Below, piece by piece: positions 48,702 to 59,422 of a DNA stretch of 64,000 bases (position 1 is the first letter of the stretch; each line of letters begins with the position of its first letter). The DNA lies in assembly GCF_000283155.1 (NCBI RefSeq), contig NW_004454180.1, positions 19,599,153 to 19,663,152 on the forward strand, written 5' to 3'. Origin of the DNA: Ceratotherium simum simum (lineage: Eukaryota > Chordata > Mammalia > Perissodactyla > Rhinocerotidae). The notes beneath the pieces are model-generated. The model worked only from the letters and a program-made list of their open reading frames with translations. It searched no databases and was not told the DNA's origin. The translations under genes and the position numbers were made by a program.

Positions 48702-48878
48702 CTTGAAGTAGCCGCCTTCGTAGAGGGTGTTCGGGGGTCCGAAGATGGCCACCTCCCAGTTGTAGAGGTCGGACTCGTCCACCAGGGTGATCCGGAAGCC
48801 CTCCACCGGCTCCTCCTGCAGGGACTTCAGCTCGAGCATCAGGGCCTTCTGCGAGCTGGTCATCTGCTNNNNNNNNNN
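48702..48878 (-). CDS. UBE2R2: UBE2R2 coding exon 1 (ubiquitin-conjugating enzyme E2 R2), partial gene
   Basis: E2 enzyme of the CDC34 family; it takes ubiquitin from E1 and passes it to substrates held by SCF-type cullin-RING ligases, in cytosol and nucleus. The minus strand encodes 54 readable residues starting MTSSQKALMLELKSLQEEPV and ending TLYEGGYFK, which I recognise as the N-terminal helix and first beta strands of the UBC fold of UBE2R2. The exon ends with an AAG codon and a GTACCC donor at 48701-48696, the expected exon 1 boundary after residue 59. Bases 48864-48868 fit the end of a short MAQQQ-type leader; the true start codon would be at 48876-48878, inside the N-gap that begins at 48869, so the first residues are inferred. 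The active-site cysteine and acidic tail lie on later exons outside the window. UBE2R1/CDC34 is the alternative, but the sequence and the NOL6 neighbour favour UBE2R2. Confidence 0.93.
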
Positions 48879-49100
48879 NNNNNNNNNNNNNNNNNNNNNN
48901 NNNNNNNNNNNNNNNNNNNNNNNNNNNNNNNNNNNNNNNNNNNNNNNNNNNNNNNNNNNNNNNNNNNNNNNNNNNNNNNNNNNNNNNNNNNNNNNNNNNN
49001 NNNNNNNNNNNNNNNNNNNNNNNNNNNNNNNNNNNNNNNNNNNNNNNNNNNNNNNNNNNNNNNNNNNNNNNNNNNNNNNNNNNNNNNNNNNNNNNNNNNN
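48869..49100. other. Assembly gap (232 N) over the UBE2R2 start
   Basis: A run of N in very GC-rich DNA removes the UBE2R2 initiator codon and the proximal 5' UTR. Such gaps commonly fall in first exons because high GC lowers sequence coverage. Confidence 0.99.
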
Positions 49101-50229
49101 CGGCCCGTGGGCCGGCCCAGGTCCTCCTCACCCTCGACGCGGGCCGGGCCGGGCCGGGCCCCCCCTCCTCACACTCGGGCCGGGCGGGGGAGGGGCTGAG
49201 GGAGTAGGGGGAATCCGCTCCGGGTCCCGAGCCTCCCCCCCCCGGGAGGGGGCCTCAACCTGGGGGGGGGGAGAGGAGGTGGAGGCGGAGGACGGCGGCG
49301 GAGGGCCGGCGATGGTGAGGGGAGGGGGCTGGGCCGGCCCGGGGCGCCGCGCTCGCTCGCCCTCTGGTTCTCCTCGGGTGCCGCCGGGGCCGAAGGGCGC
49401 GCGGGGCCGAAGGGCGGGGGAGCGCTGCGCGCGGGGGTCTCGCGGCGGCGGTGGCTGCTGCGCGGGGGGAGGGGCGACGGCGGAGGAGGAGGAGAGGAGC
49501 GAGAGCGCCTCGCGCCGCGGGAGCGACGGAGCTAAGAAGCAGGAGGGAGGGCGAGAGGGAGGAGGGGCGCGCGCCGGCACGGAGGGAGGGAGGGCGGCTC
49601 TCGGCGGCGGGGGCCGACGCGCGTGCGCGTGCGCGCCCCTCCCTCCCCCGCCCTCCTCTCCCTCCTCCTCCTCCTCCTCCACCTCCCTCCCCGCCTCCAC
49701 TCCGCCGCCCCGCGCGGTGGCGGCGCTTTGTGACGCCGGCGCGTGTCCCCCGCCCTTAAAGGGCCAAGCGTCTGTGGGGGCCACGGGTGGACGCAAGGGA
49801 TGCCCTTGGCCGCAAATGACGGTTGTGCAGTTCGACGCCTTGGTTCCCAAAACCGGGCCAGGAAGGGACGTCTGGTCCTAGAGTTGTCAGCGGTCCCCTC
49901 ACCCACCGTGTGCATCTACAGGCCTCCCCAGGCATCCTCCACGAGCCCCAGTCCCTTGCAGGCCCTCCTCGTGACACACAGTCCGCCTCCCTGCACTTAG
50001 TAGGTGCTTAACAAGGATGTGCTGAGAATGTGGGTCTTATCGGTGGGAACAAGCGTCCCGGCATCTTTCCTCAGGTTCGGCCCTCTCGCCAGTGCGTCCT
50101 TGGAGGGCAGTGTGTCACCCTCTTAGGGGGATGGGGTGGAGGGCAGTTTCCCATCTGAGAAATGGGGAAGGCAGATGGACCAGCCTCTACTTCCCTTCTT
50201 TACTGCAAAGAGGAAGTTGTGGGAAATAG

Positions 50230-50345
50230 AGAAATAATAATACAGACTGAGCCTGGGTTCCTCGCCCTTTTCTGTGTGATTTGGGGCAAGTGCTCTGGCT
50301 ATCCCTCAGTTTGCCCATTTGTAAAATGAAGTACTGTGGTTTAAC
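50230..50345 (+). mobile_element. MIR fragment
   Basis: GATTTGGGGCAAGTGCTCTG and CTCAGTTTGCCCATTTGTAA follow the MIR core. Confidence 0.75.
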
Positions 50346-50473
50346 TTTGACCCTCTACAGATCCTTTCAGCTTGAAAGTCCAACCTGGAACTGAGGGACT
50401 TTTAAGATAATCATGACTGAAGTGAGATGTGGCGACAGTCTTCACTCCCATGACTTAAAAGTACCCCTTTCTC

Positions 50474-50679
50474 TGGCCAACCCGTGGCTTAGCGGTTAAG
50501 TGCTCGCACTCTGCTGCTGGCGGGCCGGGGTTCGGATCCCCGGCGCGTGCTGACGCACTGCTTCTCCGGCCATGCTGAGGCCGAGTCCCACATACAGCAA
50601 CTAGAAGGATGTGCAACTATGACGTACAACTATCTACTGGGGCTTTGGGGGAAAAAAATAAATAAATAAAATTATAAAA
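50474..50679 (+). mobile_element. ERE SINE, type A short (first of a shared-target pair)
   Basis: Complete; flanked by TACCCCTTTCTC at 50462-50473 and 50680-50691. Confidence 0.95.
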
Positions 50680-50691
50680 TACCCCTTTCTC

Positions 50692-50978
50692 CGACTGGCC
50701 CTTGGCTTACTGGTTAAGTGCGCACGCTCCGATACTGGTGGCCCAGGTTCGGATCCCGGGCCCTCTGTGTGGGCCATGCTCAGGCTGCGTCCCACATACA
50801 GCAACTAGAAGGATGTGCAACTATGACATACAACTATCTACTGGGGCTTTGGGGAAAAAAAAGGAGGAGGATTGGCAATAGATGTTAGCTCAGAGCCGGT
50901 CTTCCTCAGCAAAAAAAGAGGATTATCATGGATGTTAGCTCAGGCTTCCTCACAAAAAGTAAAAAAAAAAAAAAAAAA
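50692..50978 (+). mobile_element. ERE SINE, type A long (second of a shared-target pair)
   Basis: Head CGACTGGCCCTTGGCTTAC; flanked by TACCCCTTTCTC at 50680-50691 and 50979-50990, so it shares its left target copy with the previous SINE. Confidence 0.95.
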
Positions 50979-51084
50979 TACCCCTTTCTCTTAGGAAGGC
51001 ACGTCCTATGATAACTGCCTAAACATTTCCTAGAAAAGCCAGAATACTATGAGAGTTCCACACTTAGAATTTTGGGAATCAGTA

Positions 51085-51265
51085 AGATCCTTAGTTCCAA
51101 CCCTGGCTCCACTATTTACATTACATTACCTCTTCCTTTTTCATCAGCTTCTGTAAAAGAGGGTTAATTATACCTAACAAGCAATTGTAAAGATTAAATG
51201 AGATCATCTATATACAATGTTTATCACAATGACTGGCACATGGTCAGTGATCCATAAATAGGAAC
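51085..51265 (+). mobile_element. MIR SINE
   Basis: CCAACCCTGGCTCCACTATT, AAGATTAAATGAGATCATC and GACTGGCACATGGTCAGTG. Confidence 0.8.
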
Positions 51266-51373
51266 TTTAAAGAAAGAAAAAAATTTTACAGGCATGGCTG
51301 TATTCTAGATACTACCCCCTCCATTTTTTTAATAGACTTTTTTTTTTAAACGTTGAATTGAGAATTTATTTCA

Positions 51374-51628
51374 GGGCCGGCCCCGTGGCTTAGCGGTTAA
51401 GTGCGTGCACTCCGCTACTGGCGGCCTGGGTTCGGATCCCGGGCGCGCACGACGCACCGCTTGTCAGGCCATGCTGAGGTGAGTCCCACGTACAGCAGCT
51501 AGCAGGATGTGCAACTATGACATACAACTATCTACTGGGGCTTTGGTGGGGAAAAGGGGAAAAAAAAAAGAGGATTGGCAGTGGATGTTAGCTCAGGGCT
51601 GACCTTCCTCACACACACACAAAAAAGA
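51374..51628 (+). mobile_element. ERE SINE, type A, one tail unit
   Basis: Head and body complete, only one GATGTTAGCTCAGGG unit. Exact target duplication GAGAATTTATTTCA, 51360-51373 / 51629-51642. Confidence 0.95.
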
Positions 51629-51879
51629 GAGAATTTATTTCAAAATGGTGTCTCCCCAAAGAGTGGCGGGTGCCCATTGAAGGTGGTTAAGATGTTGTGT
51701 GGTACCTGAATCAGCGTCCACATGATGGAATCCCACATGCAAGATGGATTCCCTCCGTCTCTCTGATGCTTCACCAAGAAAGTCTCCATTGGGCCCTGGC
51801 GTGACTTTAATGCCTCTCTAGTGCTTTCTTCCTTCCCACATCAGAGGGACAGAGCACCGGCTTCAGGTGTGCAGGACTT

Positions 51880-52940
51880 TTTTTTTTTTTTTTTACAACA
51901 GTTTTAGATTTATAGAAAAATTGAGAAGATAGTACAGAGAGTTCCCATATACCTGGCACCCAGTTTTCTCTATTTTAACATCTTACCCTAGTACAGTATA
52001 TTTATTACAATTAATGGACCAATATTGATATATTATTATTAGCTACAGTCTTTACTCACATTTCCTTAGTTTTTACCTACTGTCCCTTTTCTGTTCCAGG
52101 ATCCCTTTCTGGACACCACACTATATTTAGTTTTCATGTTTTGTTAGGCTCCTCTCGACTGTGACAGTTTCTTAGACTTTCCTTGTCTTTGATGACTTTG
52201 ACAGTTTTGAAGAGTGCTAGTCAGTGGAGCTGGCTCCATAGCCTAATGGTTGGGTTTGGTGCGCTCTGCTTCAGCAGCCTGGGTTCAGTTCCCAGGAACA
52301 GACCTACACCACTCATCAGCAGCCATGCTGTGGTGGCAACCCACATACAAAATAGGGGAAGGTTGGCATGGATGCTAGCTCAGGGTGAATCTTCCTCAAG
52401 CAAAAAGAGGAAGATTGGCAAAAGATGTTAGCTCAGGGTGAATCTTCCTCAGCAAAAAAAAAAAAAAAAAAAAATAGAGTACTAGTCAAGTATGTTGTAG
52501 GATGTCCCTTAATTAGGATTTGTGATGTTTTTCTCATGATTCAATTGGGGTTATAGGTTTTTGAGGGGAAGATCCCAGCAGTAAAATGAAATTTTCATCA
52601 CATCACAAGGGCACATAATATCAACATAACTTATCAGTGTCGCTGTTGACCTCAGTCACCTGGCTGAGGTAGTGTGTCAGATTTCTCCACTGTAAAGTTA
52701 CTCTTTTTACCTCCTTTTTATACTGTACTCTTTAGAAAGAAGTCACTATGCACAATCCACACTGAAGGAGCCCCTTCATCTTTTTGTTGTTGTTATTTTT
52801 TCTCAGAGATGAGGTCTCAATGTTTTAAAGAATCATTCCCTAGTTCCCAATTCTACTCTCTAGGTCTTGAGACCAAACTCCACTGGAATTAGAGCTCACT
52901 TCAGAGGAGGAGGAGTGTCTTAATCAATGCAGCCTCTCCT
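51880..52940 (-). mobile_element. L1 3' UTR, antisense, split by an ERE
   Basis: GTTTTAGATTTATAGAAAAA and CAGAGAGTTCCCATATACC start an antisense L1M 3' region; after the ERE it continues with GTAGGATGTCCCTTAATT. Confidence 0.75.
52224..52475 (+). mobile_element. ERE SINE, type B (old)
   Basis: Diverged head GGAGCTGGCTCCATAGCCTAA; target copies AGAGTGCTAGTCA / AGAGTACTAGTCA, 52211-52223 / 52476-52488. Confidence 0.92.
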
Positions 52941-52944
52941 CCCA

Positions 52945-53385
52945 AAATGATGGTGTATGACTGGTTCTGACTTCCCCTCCTCCACCACTCAATTTAGGGA
53001 TAAGAAGATTGCTGACCTGGAAATGTGGGAGATGATGTTGACACCTTTAATAACAAGGCTGTGAGTAGACAAATAGGCAGAAAGTTCATCTTCAAAGCAT
53101 TTCACCCACATAAACTCATCACAGCCCCAGCCTAACTCAGAAGATGGTAGATCCCTAGCCTAATCCACTGGAACATACATCTGGCACCCAGACCCGAAGC
53201 TGCTGCCTGGGCTCAAATCAACTCACGAACTCATTCTGAATATCCACAATGGCCATGGCCCTAAGGTGGGTGGCTAATAAGCATATACCTGTCTGGGAGT
53301 TCTCACAGCCTAGTGTGTTAATTAGTTGTATACTTAAGGCTCTCCATTATCAGATCTGAGGAACTAGAATTCCACAGAACTTGTC
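52945..53385. other. Unassigned intergenic DNA
   Basis: No gene or clear repeat seen. Confidence 0.45.
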
Positions 53386-53394
53386 TCATACCTT

Positions 53395-53515
53395 TTATCC
53401 TAGCAGGTGAAACATTGTTTATTAGTAAGTTGCAACTGTGTCTTATTCATTCCTGGATCCTCAGCAACCAGCATATTGTCTGACACAAAGTAGACACTAA
53501 GTAATTGTTCTTATG
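53395..53515 (+). mobile_element. L2 LINE 3' end
   Basis: CTGTGTCTTATTCATTCCTG and GTAGACACTAAGTAATTGTT follow the L2 tail. Further L2-like scraps lie at 53590-53745 and 54345-54455. Confidence 0.75.
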
Positions 53516-53813
53516 GGCTCACAGCCAAGGGCAGGAAGACAATCAGTAACAACAACAACAAAATCACAAATTGAACCCCATCCTCCACCCCAATGTCTAA
53601 CAGGATCTCTCAGACACATAGTAGGTGCTCAAGGTTATAATTCCATAAGGACAATAAGTCCTGTTCATAACCATATACGAGCTACTACAATGTTTGGCAC
53701 ATACCAGTAGGTACTCAAAACATATTTATCAAAAGAATGAATGGCAGAAACAGCTTCCTAGAGCTTTCCCATATTGTTTCATAATGACAGGTAGAGATTG
53801 ACTTGACTGATTG

Positions 53814-53827
53814 GTGCCCTCTGGTGG
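53814..53827 (-). promoter_or_regulatory. CTCF-type core motif
   Basis: The minus strand reads CCACCAGAGGGCAC, matching the CTCF core at every position. It lies between UBE2R2 and NOL6 in old, non-ERE DNA and is oriented towards the motif at 7627-7640. Confidence 0.6.
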
Positions 53828-54089
53828 TAAAGAAAACAGGACCTTTACCCTCAGTCTCTGTAGCATCACCTGGTACTCTCCAAACAGGGCTTTTCTGAAG
53901 AATCAATTACTTTTCTTCCAAACAGAAAAGATATGGAAATCTTGGTAAAATAAATGAGGGACGGGTATTTACTTTAAAAGGTTAATTCTGAACTTATAGA
54001 ATGACTCTTTTTAAGGGGCCAACATTTTTTTCATTCTGCATGTGTTAACACATGTAAGGCTTGAATAGTGCTCTTAAGGAGTCATAATC

Positions 54090-54340
54090 TTCCTTTAACA
54101 TTAATAGCTAACATTTGCTGTGCATCAGTATGTGACAGGCTCTTTACATGCAGTATCCTATTTAATTCTCACAAAAATCCATGACGTGGTCATTACCAGA
54201 GTATCTATTTTACTGAGTATAATAAGGCTTAGAGAGGTTAAGAAAGTTACCCAAGGTCACCCAGTGAGTAAATGACAGAAGTTAAACCTTGGACATCCCA
54301 CTTTAGTGTGACCGCTCTTAACCACCATGCTATAATGTTC
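54090..54340 (-). mobile_element. MIR SINE
   Basis: Antisense MIR, nearly full length: GAGAGGTTAAGAAAGTTACC, CAAGGTCACCCAGTGAGTA, CTCTTAACCACCATGCTATA. Confidence 0.88.
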
Positions 54341-54454
54341 CTAGTGTAATGTGCCCACAACAATCTGTACATATCATATCCCCCCCAGTGCTATATTGTA
54401 CTGCAATTATTTGTTTACACCTTTCTCCCAGCCTCTTGAGGTGCTCTTAAGAAG

Positions 54455-54720
54455 GAGCCATTCATCCATTCAACAAATATTTATTGAGTGCCTGCTATGT
54501 GACAGGCCCTGTGCTAAATGCCAAGGATACAGTAATGAATGAGACAGAAATGATTGGATCCTGCCCTCATGGAGCTTACATTCTAGTGGCTGGGACAGAA
54601 ACAGACAAAAACAAGTAATTAGTAGATAAATAGTATCATCGCAAGTTTTGGTGAGTACTAATGAAGGTAATTAAAGGGGGTTGCAATTTTAAATAGACGC
54701 AGGGCAGGGGCAGCCTCTGT
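54455..54720 (+). mobile_element. Ancient LINE-tail-like repeat
   Basis: TTCAACAAATATTTATTGAG, CATGGAGCTTACATTCTAGT; a common mammalian repeat. Family not resolved. Confidence 0.6.
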
Positions 54721-55038
54721 GAGGCTACATTTTTTTTTTTCTAGATGTTAAGGAAATTTATTCAAAAATCCGAGGAATGGAATTGTGCACTTTATACATT
54801 AATCTTATTTAATCCAATATATTATGTTAAATTATTTTATATCTACTTTTTCCACTCGGCTACGAATTTTTGGGGTATAAATATTATGTTTTATCTTTTC
54901 CTCCAGTTCTAAGCACAATGTCTATTATACAAATGTTTGTTGCATTAAATTAAACAAAATAATTTGCTTTTATAAACCACATACTAAATCACATTATAGA
55001 TTCCACATTGTTTGTGAGGCTACATTTAAATGAATACA

Positions 55039-55322
55039 GGGGGGCCGGCCCGGTGGCGCAAGTGGTTAAGTGCGTGTGCTCTGCTGCAGTGGCCCAGGGT
55101 TTGCCGGTTCGGATCCTGGGCGTGCACCAACGCACCGCTTGGCAGGCCATACTGTGGCGGCGTCCCATATAAAGTGAAGGAGGATGGGCACGGATGTTAG
55201 CCCAGGCCCAGTCTTCCTCAGCAAAAAAAGAGGAGGATTGGCAGATGTTAGCATAGGGCTGAACTTTCTCACAAAAAAAAAAAAAAAAAAAGATTAAAAA
55301 TAATTAAAAAATAAAATAAAAT
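55039..55322 (+). mobile_element. ERE SINE, type B
   Basis: Horse ERE1-like: GGCCGGCCCGGTGGCGCAAG, body CTGTGGCGGCGTCCCATATA. Target copies AAATGAATACAG / AAATGAATAGAG. Confidence 0.94.
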
Positions 55323-55558
55323 AAATGAATAGAGGAACCAGCCTGTGAAATGTAAGAGCAAGAGCATTATTCCAGGTTTCTGGCTTGTGATTATCATGTC
55401 ATATTTATCTCTTTATCCCTGACACTGAGCACAGGGCTTGACATGGTCATCTAATGTGGGATGAATGGTCAACTAATCTCTCAGCTCTTTGGTCTTCCTC
55501 AGACTTCAGTGGTGCTGCTTCCTCCTCTCAGTCAATTCAAACTCAAATCATGCTTCAG

Positions 55559-55725
55559 GGGCCGGCCCAATGGTGTAGTGGTTAAGTTCACATCCTCCAC
55601 TTCAGCAGCCTGGGATTTGCAGGTTTGGATCCCAGGTATGGACCTACACACCACTCATCAAGCCATGCTGTGGCGGTGTCCCATATATAAAATAGAGGAA
55701 GATGGGCAGAAAAAGAAAAAAAAAA
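55559..55725 (+). mobile_element. ERE SINE, type B, shortened
   Basis: Ends soon after GAGGAAGATGGGCAGAAAAAG, without GATGTTAGCTCAG units. Target copies AAATCATGCTTCA / AAATCAGGCTTCA. Confidence 0.92.
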
Positions 55726-55784
55726 ATCAGGCTTCAAAACTTAGCACAATCCCCATCTCCTTCAGGAAACCCCCCTTAACAATC

Positions 55785-56300
55785 AAAACATTCTTCAGCC
55801 ATAAAGAAGAAGGAAATCCTGCCATTTGTAACAACATGGATGAACAATATGCTAAGTGAAATAAGTCAGAGAAAGACAAATACAAATACTGTATGATCTC
55901 ACTTATATGTGGAATCTAAAAAAGCCAAACTCATAGAAACAGAGAGTAGATTGGTGGTTGCCAGGGGGTGGGGAGTGGGGGAAATGAATAGATGTTGGTT
56001 AAAGGACACAAACTTCCAGTTATAAAAGGAATAAGTTCTGGGGGTCTAATGTACAGCATAGCGACAATAGTTAACAATGCTCTATTGTATACTTGCAAGT
56101 TGCTAAGAAAGTAGATCTTAAATGTTCTCATCATAACAACAACAAATGGTAATTATGTGAGGTGAAGGAAGTGTTAAATGTGTTAAGTAACCTTACTGTG
56201 GTAATCATTTTGCAATATATACATGTAACAAATCATCACATTGTACACTTTAAACTTAACATTACATACTAATTATATCTCAATAAAGCTGAGGAAAACG
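55785..56300 (+). mobile_element. L1 3' end
   Basis: ATCCTGCCATTTGTAACAAC, then CACTTATATGTGGAATCTAA and a 3' UTR ending CTCAATAAAGCTGAGG. Confidence 0.88.
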
Positions 56301-56749
56301 AACAATAAAAACATTCTAAGCAAAGAGAGCAGCAAGTTCAAAGGCCCAGGACAAGAAAGCAAGATAGAGTAGAGAAATGTCAAGTAGTTCAATATGGCTG
56401 GGGCATAAAATTTGACTGAGACAACAGTGGGAGACAAGGCTGGAAAGTTGACATTAGTCACATTCATTCATTCAGTAAACATTTATTGACTATTTACAGT
56501 GTGCTAGGCATTGGGCATGTAGACCTGGTCCTTGTTTTGGTGGATTCACAGTCAAGGCCAAAGATGGAGACAATTGATAAACAATCAAAAATTGTGAAAA
56601 AAAAGTGCTAAAAGGAAATAAATGGGGTGATGAGATAGGGGAAAACATATTTCAGATTGGGTGGTCAGTGAATGTCTAACTAAGAGATGATATTTATGCT
56701 GAGAGCTGAAGGATGAAAAGGAGAAAATGTCAAGAAAAAGCACTCCTTG

Positions 56750-56933
56750 GGCCAGCCCTGGTGGCCTAGTGGTTAAGTTCAACGTGCTCTGCTTTGGCAG
56801 CCTGGGTTCGGTTCCTGGGCTTGGATCTACAACACTGGTCATTGCCCATGCTGTGGTGGTGGCTCACATACAAAAAGAGGAAGATTGGCAACAGATGTTA
56901 GCTCAGTGCGAATCTTTCCCTGCGGGAAAAAAA
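56750..56933 (+). mobile_element. ERE SINE, type B (old)
   Basis: Head GGGCCAGCCCTGGTGGCCTAG, one GATGTTAGCTCAG unit, shortened A-rich end. Target duplication not clear. Confidence 0.9.
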
Positions 56934-57037
56934 AAAGAAAAGGACGGGACAGAGAGTGAGTGACCACATTATTGATCACGGCCTTGTAGAAGTTTGTATT
57001 TCATTCTAAGTATAATTGGGAGCCACTCATGAGTTTT

Positions 57038-57228
57038 TATTTATTTATTTTTCCCCCAAAGCCCCAGCAGATAGTTGTATGTCATAGCTGCATATCCTTC
57101 TAGTTGCTGCATGTGGGACGCAGCCCCAGCATGGCCAGAGAAGCAGTACGTCGGTGCGCGCCTGGGATCCGAACCCGGGCCGCCAGCAGCGGAGCGCGCG
57201 CACTTAACAGTTAAGCCACGGGGCCGGC
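57038..57228 (-). mobile_element. ERE SINE, type A short
   Basis: Reverse copy; flanks CATGAGTTTTTA / GATGAGTTTTTA. Confidence 0.94.
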
Positions 57229-57339
57229 CCTGATGAGTTTTTAAAAGGAGAGTGACATGATAGGATTTTAATTTCAGAAAACTCATTCTGACAACCATGT
57301 GGAAACCGACTGAAGAAGGACCAGACCAGTCTCGTGAAA

Positions 57340-57600
57340 GTTCCTTTAAAAGCTATTGCATAAGCTAATCTATACTAGTAGAAGTCAGGATAGCGGTTAC
57401 TGTTGAGGGGTAGTGACCAGAAGGCACCAAGAGGGGAGAGTCTAAAGGTGCAGGAAATGTTCTGCTTCTTTTCTGGGAGCTGATTACATGGGTATGTTTT
57501 GTTTATGAATATTCAAGCTGTACCCTTATGTGAATTTTTCTATGTTTATTGTACTTTAATAAAAATTTTTGAAAGAAAAAGCTATTGAATGAAACTGTCT
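57340..57600 (+). mobile_element. Probable L1 3' UTR fragment
   Basis: GGTAGTGACCAGAAGGCACC to TTGTACTTTAATAAAAATTT has the style of a LINE 3' UTR. Confidence 0.5.
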
Positions 57601-57640
57601 TATATTCTTCAAAAATGTTGTCATAAAAGACCAAAAAAGG

Positions 57641-57884
57641 GGGACTGGCCTGGTGGCGCAAGCGGTTAAGTGCGCCCACTCCGCTGCGGTGGCCCAGGGT
57701 TCGCGGGTTGGGATCCTGAGCGCGCACTGTCGCACTGCTTGGTAAGCCATGCTGTGGCGGCATCCCATATAAAGTAGAGGAAGATGGGCACGGATGTTAG
57801 CTCAGGGCCACTCTTCCACAAGAAAAAACAGGAGGATTGGCATCAGATGTTAGCTCAGGGCTAGTCCTCCTCACACACACACAA
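57641..57884 (+). mobile_element. ERE SINE, type B
   Basis: GGACTGGCCTGGTGGCGCAAG, body CTGTGGCGGCATCCCATATA. Target copies AAAGACCAAAAAAGGG on both sides. Confidence 0.94.
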
Positions 57885-58010
57885 AAAGACCAAAAAAGGG
57901 AGATCTCAGGAAATGTTTCAGATTAACAGAGAAAAGAAACATGAAGACTAAAGTGATGCATGATCTTGCATCCGGAAATAAAATGTAACAATGTAAAGGA
58001 TATCATTGGG

Positions 58011-58259
58011 GGCCAGCCCAGTGGCGCAAGCGGTTAAGTGGGCGTGCTCCGCTGCAGTGGCCCGGGGTTCGCCGGTTGGGATCACCAGGGCGCACCAACG
58101 CACTTCTTGGCAAGCCATGCTGTGGCGGCGTCCCATATAAAGTGGAGGAGGATGGACACAGATGTTGGCCCAGGGCCAGTCTTCCTCAGCAAAAAAAAAA
58201 AAAAAAAAAAGAGGAGGATTGGCAGATGTTAGCACAGGGCTGATCTCACACACACACAA
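58011..58259 (+). mobile_element. ERE SINE, type B
   Basis: GGCCAGCCCAGTGGCGCAAGC, body CTGTGGCGGCGTCCCATATA. Target copies AAAGGATATCATTGGG / AAAGGATATTATTGGG. Confidence 0.94.
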
Positions 58260-58274
58260 AAAGGATATTATTGG

Positions 58275-58768
58275 GATACGTAATTGGCAAAATTTGAATA
58301 CGGACTTTATATAAGAATATTGAATCAAGGTTAAATTTCCTAAATTTTATAATTGGACCATGATTATGTAAGAGATAGTCCTTGTTCTTAGTAGACACAT
58401 GCCGAAGTATTTAGGGATGTATGCAACTGATTCTCAAATGGTTCTGCAAGATAATAATACGTAAATACATAAAGATAAAGCAAATTTGGCAAAACAGCAC
58501 TAAGTTATTATGGGTAGGTGAAGGGTACATGGGCATTCATTATATTAGTATTGCAACGTTTTGGTAGACTCGGAAAATTTAATAATATAACTGGAGAGAA
58601 GCTATTACAATAATCTAGGCACAAGGTGATGTGACCTGGACTAAACCTGGCAGTACATACACAGAAGAGTGAATAAATTCAAAATATATGTTGGAGGTAG
58701 AACTGACAAGACTGGTTAATTGATTAAGATGTGGTAGACGACAAGAACTAGAGAAATCACCGGTGTAA
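58275..58768. other. Unassigned intergenic DNA
   Basis: No gene seen; part may be a LINE 3' remnant. Confidence 0.4.
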
Positions 58769-58771
58769 ATA

Positions 58772-59422
58772 CAGTAGTCCCTTCTTATCCGCAGTGGATA
58801 GTTGCAAGGCCCCCAGCGGACGCCTGAAACTGCAGATAGTACCCAATCCTATATATACTATAGTTTTTCCTATACATAAGTACATACCTAAGATAAAGTT
58901 TAATTTATAAATTAGGCACAGTAAGAGATTAACAACAATAATAAAATAGAACAATTATAGGAATATACTGTAACAAAAGTTACCCTAGATCTTAGCAACC
59001 TCAAAGAATGATATTTTTTCTTTCCTTATTAAGCAGAGAACTTTTACCTTTTCACTTAAGGCAAGCACTTGATGGCTTCTCTTTGGCATATCCAAATTGC
59101 CAGTATCACTACTCTTGCACTTTGGGGCCATTATTAAGTAAAATAAAGGTTCCTTGAACGCAAGCACTGCGGTACCTCACAGTCGATCTGATAACCCAGA
59201 GGGCGGTAGCAAATACAGCGTGGATGCGCTGGACAAACAGGACAGTGGGGGACGGAGCCCAACCGCCCAAGATTTTACCACGCGACTCAGCACAGTGGCC
59301 AATTTAAAACTTAAGAATTGTTTAATTCTGGAATTTCCCATTTAATATTTTTAAACCAACATTGATCACCAGTAACCAAACCCTGAGGGAAGAAAAACGT
59401 GAGTAGGCGGGGAAAACTACTA
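58772..59422 (-). mobile_element. Tigger (TcMar, pogo-like) DNA transposon, internally deleted
   Basis: Begins CAGTAGTCCCTTCTTATCCGC, the Tigger-type terminal inverted repeat, and ends near a degenerate CTACTA, with TA at both flanks (58770-58771 and 59423-59424) as expected for TA target duplication. The right part (CAATTTAAAACTTAAGAATTG) also resembles the Tigger1 subterminal region. At about 650 bases it is much shorter than an autonomous copy, and the transposase is truncated. Confidence 0.88.
58985..59131 (-). pseudogene. Tigger transposase N-terminal fragment
   Basis: Minus-strand frame of 48 residues beginning MAPKCKSSDTGNLDMPKRSH and ending EKISFFEVAKI before a stop. This is the N-terminal helix-turn-helix (CENP-B/pogo) start of a Tigger1-type transposase; the DNA-binding domain and DDE catalytic core are missing. 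It is a fossil. Confidence 0.85.

Larger units (their letters stand above)
48300..49780 (-). promoter_or_regulatory. CpG island and promoter region of UBE2R2
   Basis: Strongly GC- and CpG-rich DNA surrounds the first exon, in contrast with the AT-rich flanks. Upstream of the exon it holds many GGGCGG/CCGCCC-like Sp1 boxes, a GCGTGCGCGT NRF1-like run near 49621 and a TGACG half-CRE at 49731-49735. No TATA box is evident, which fits a housekeeping gene. The exact start of transcription cannot be read. Long open frames on both strands here result from the high GC content. Confidence 0.8.
56315..57330 (+). mobile_element. Ancient LINE-tail-like repeats, split by two EREs
   Basis: CAGCAAGTTCAAAGGCCCAG, CATTTATTGACTATTTACAG, GGCCTTGTAGAAGTTTGTAT and AGAGTGACATGATAGGATTT. 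Same series as 54455-54720 and 61700-62340. Confidence 0.55.

Noticed and set aside
48232..49131. Long open frames on both strands around UBE2R2 exon 1
   Set aside because: They arise from GC-rich DNA with few stop codons and partly run through unresolved bases; only the UBE2R2 exon part is real.
49128..49850. Proline/arginine-rich 240-codon minus-strand frame upstream of UBE2R2
   Set aside because: Low-complexity product of the CpG island with no recognisable domain.
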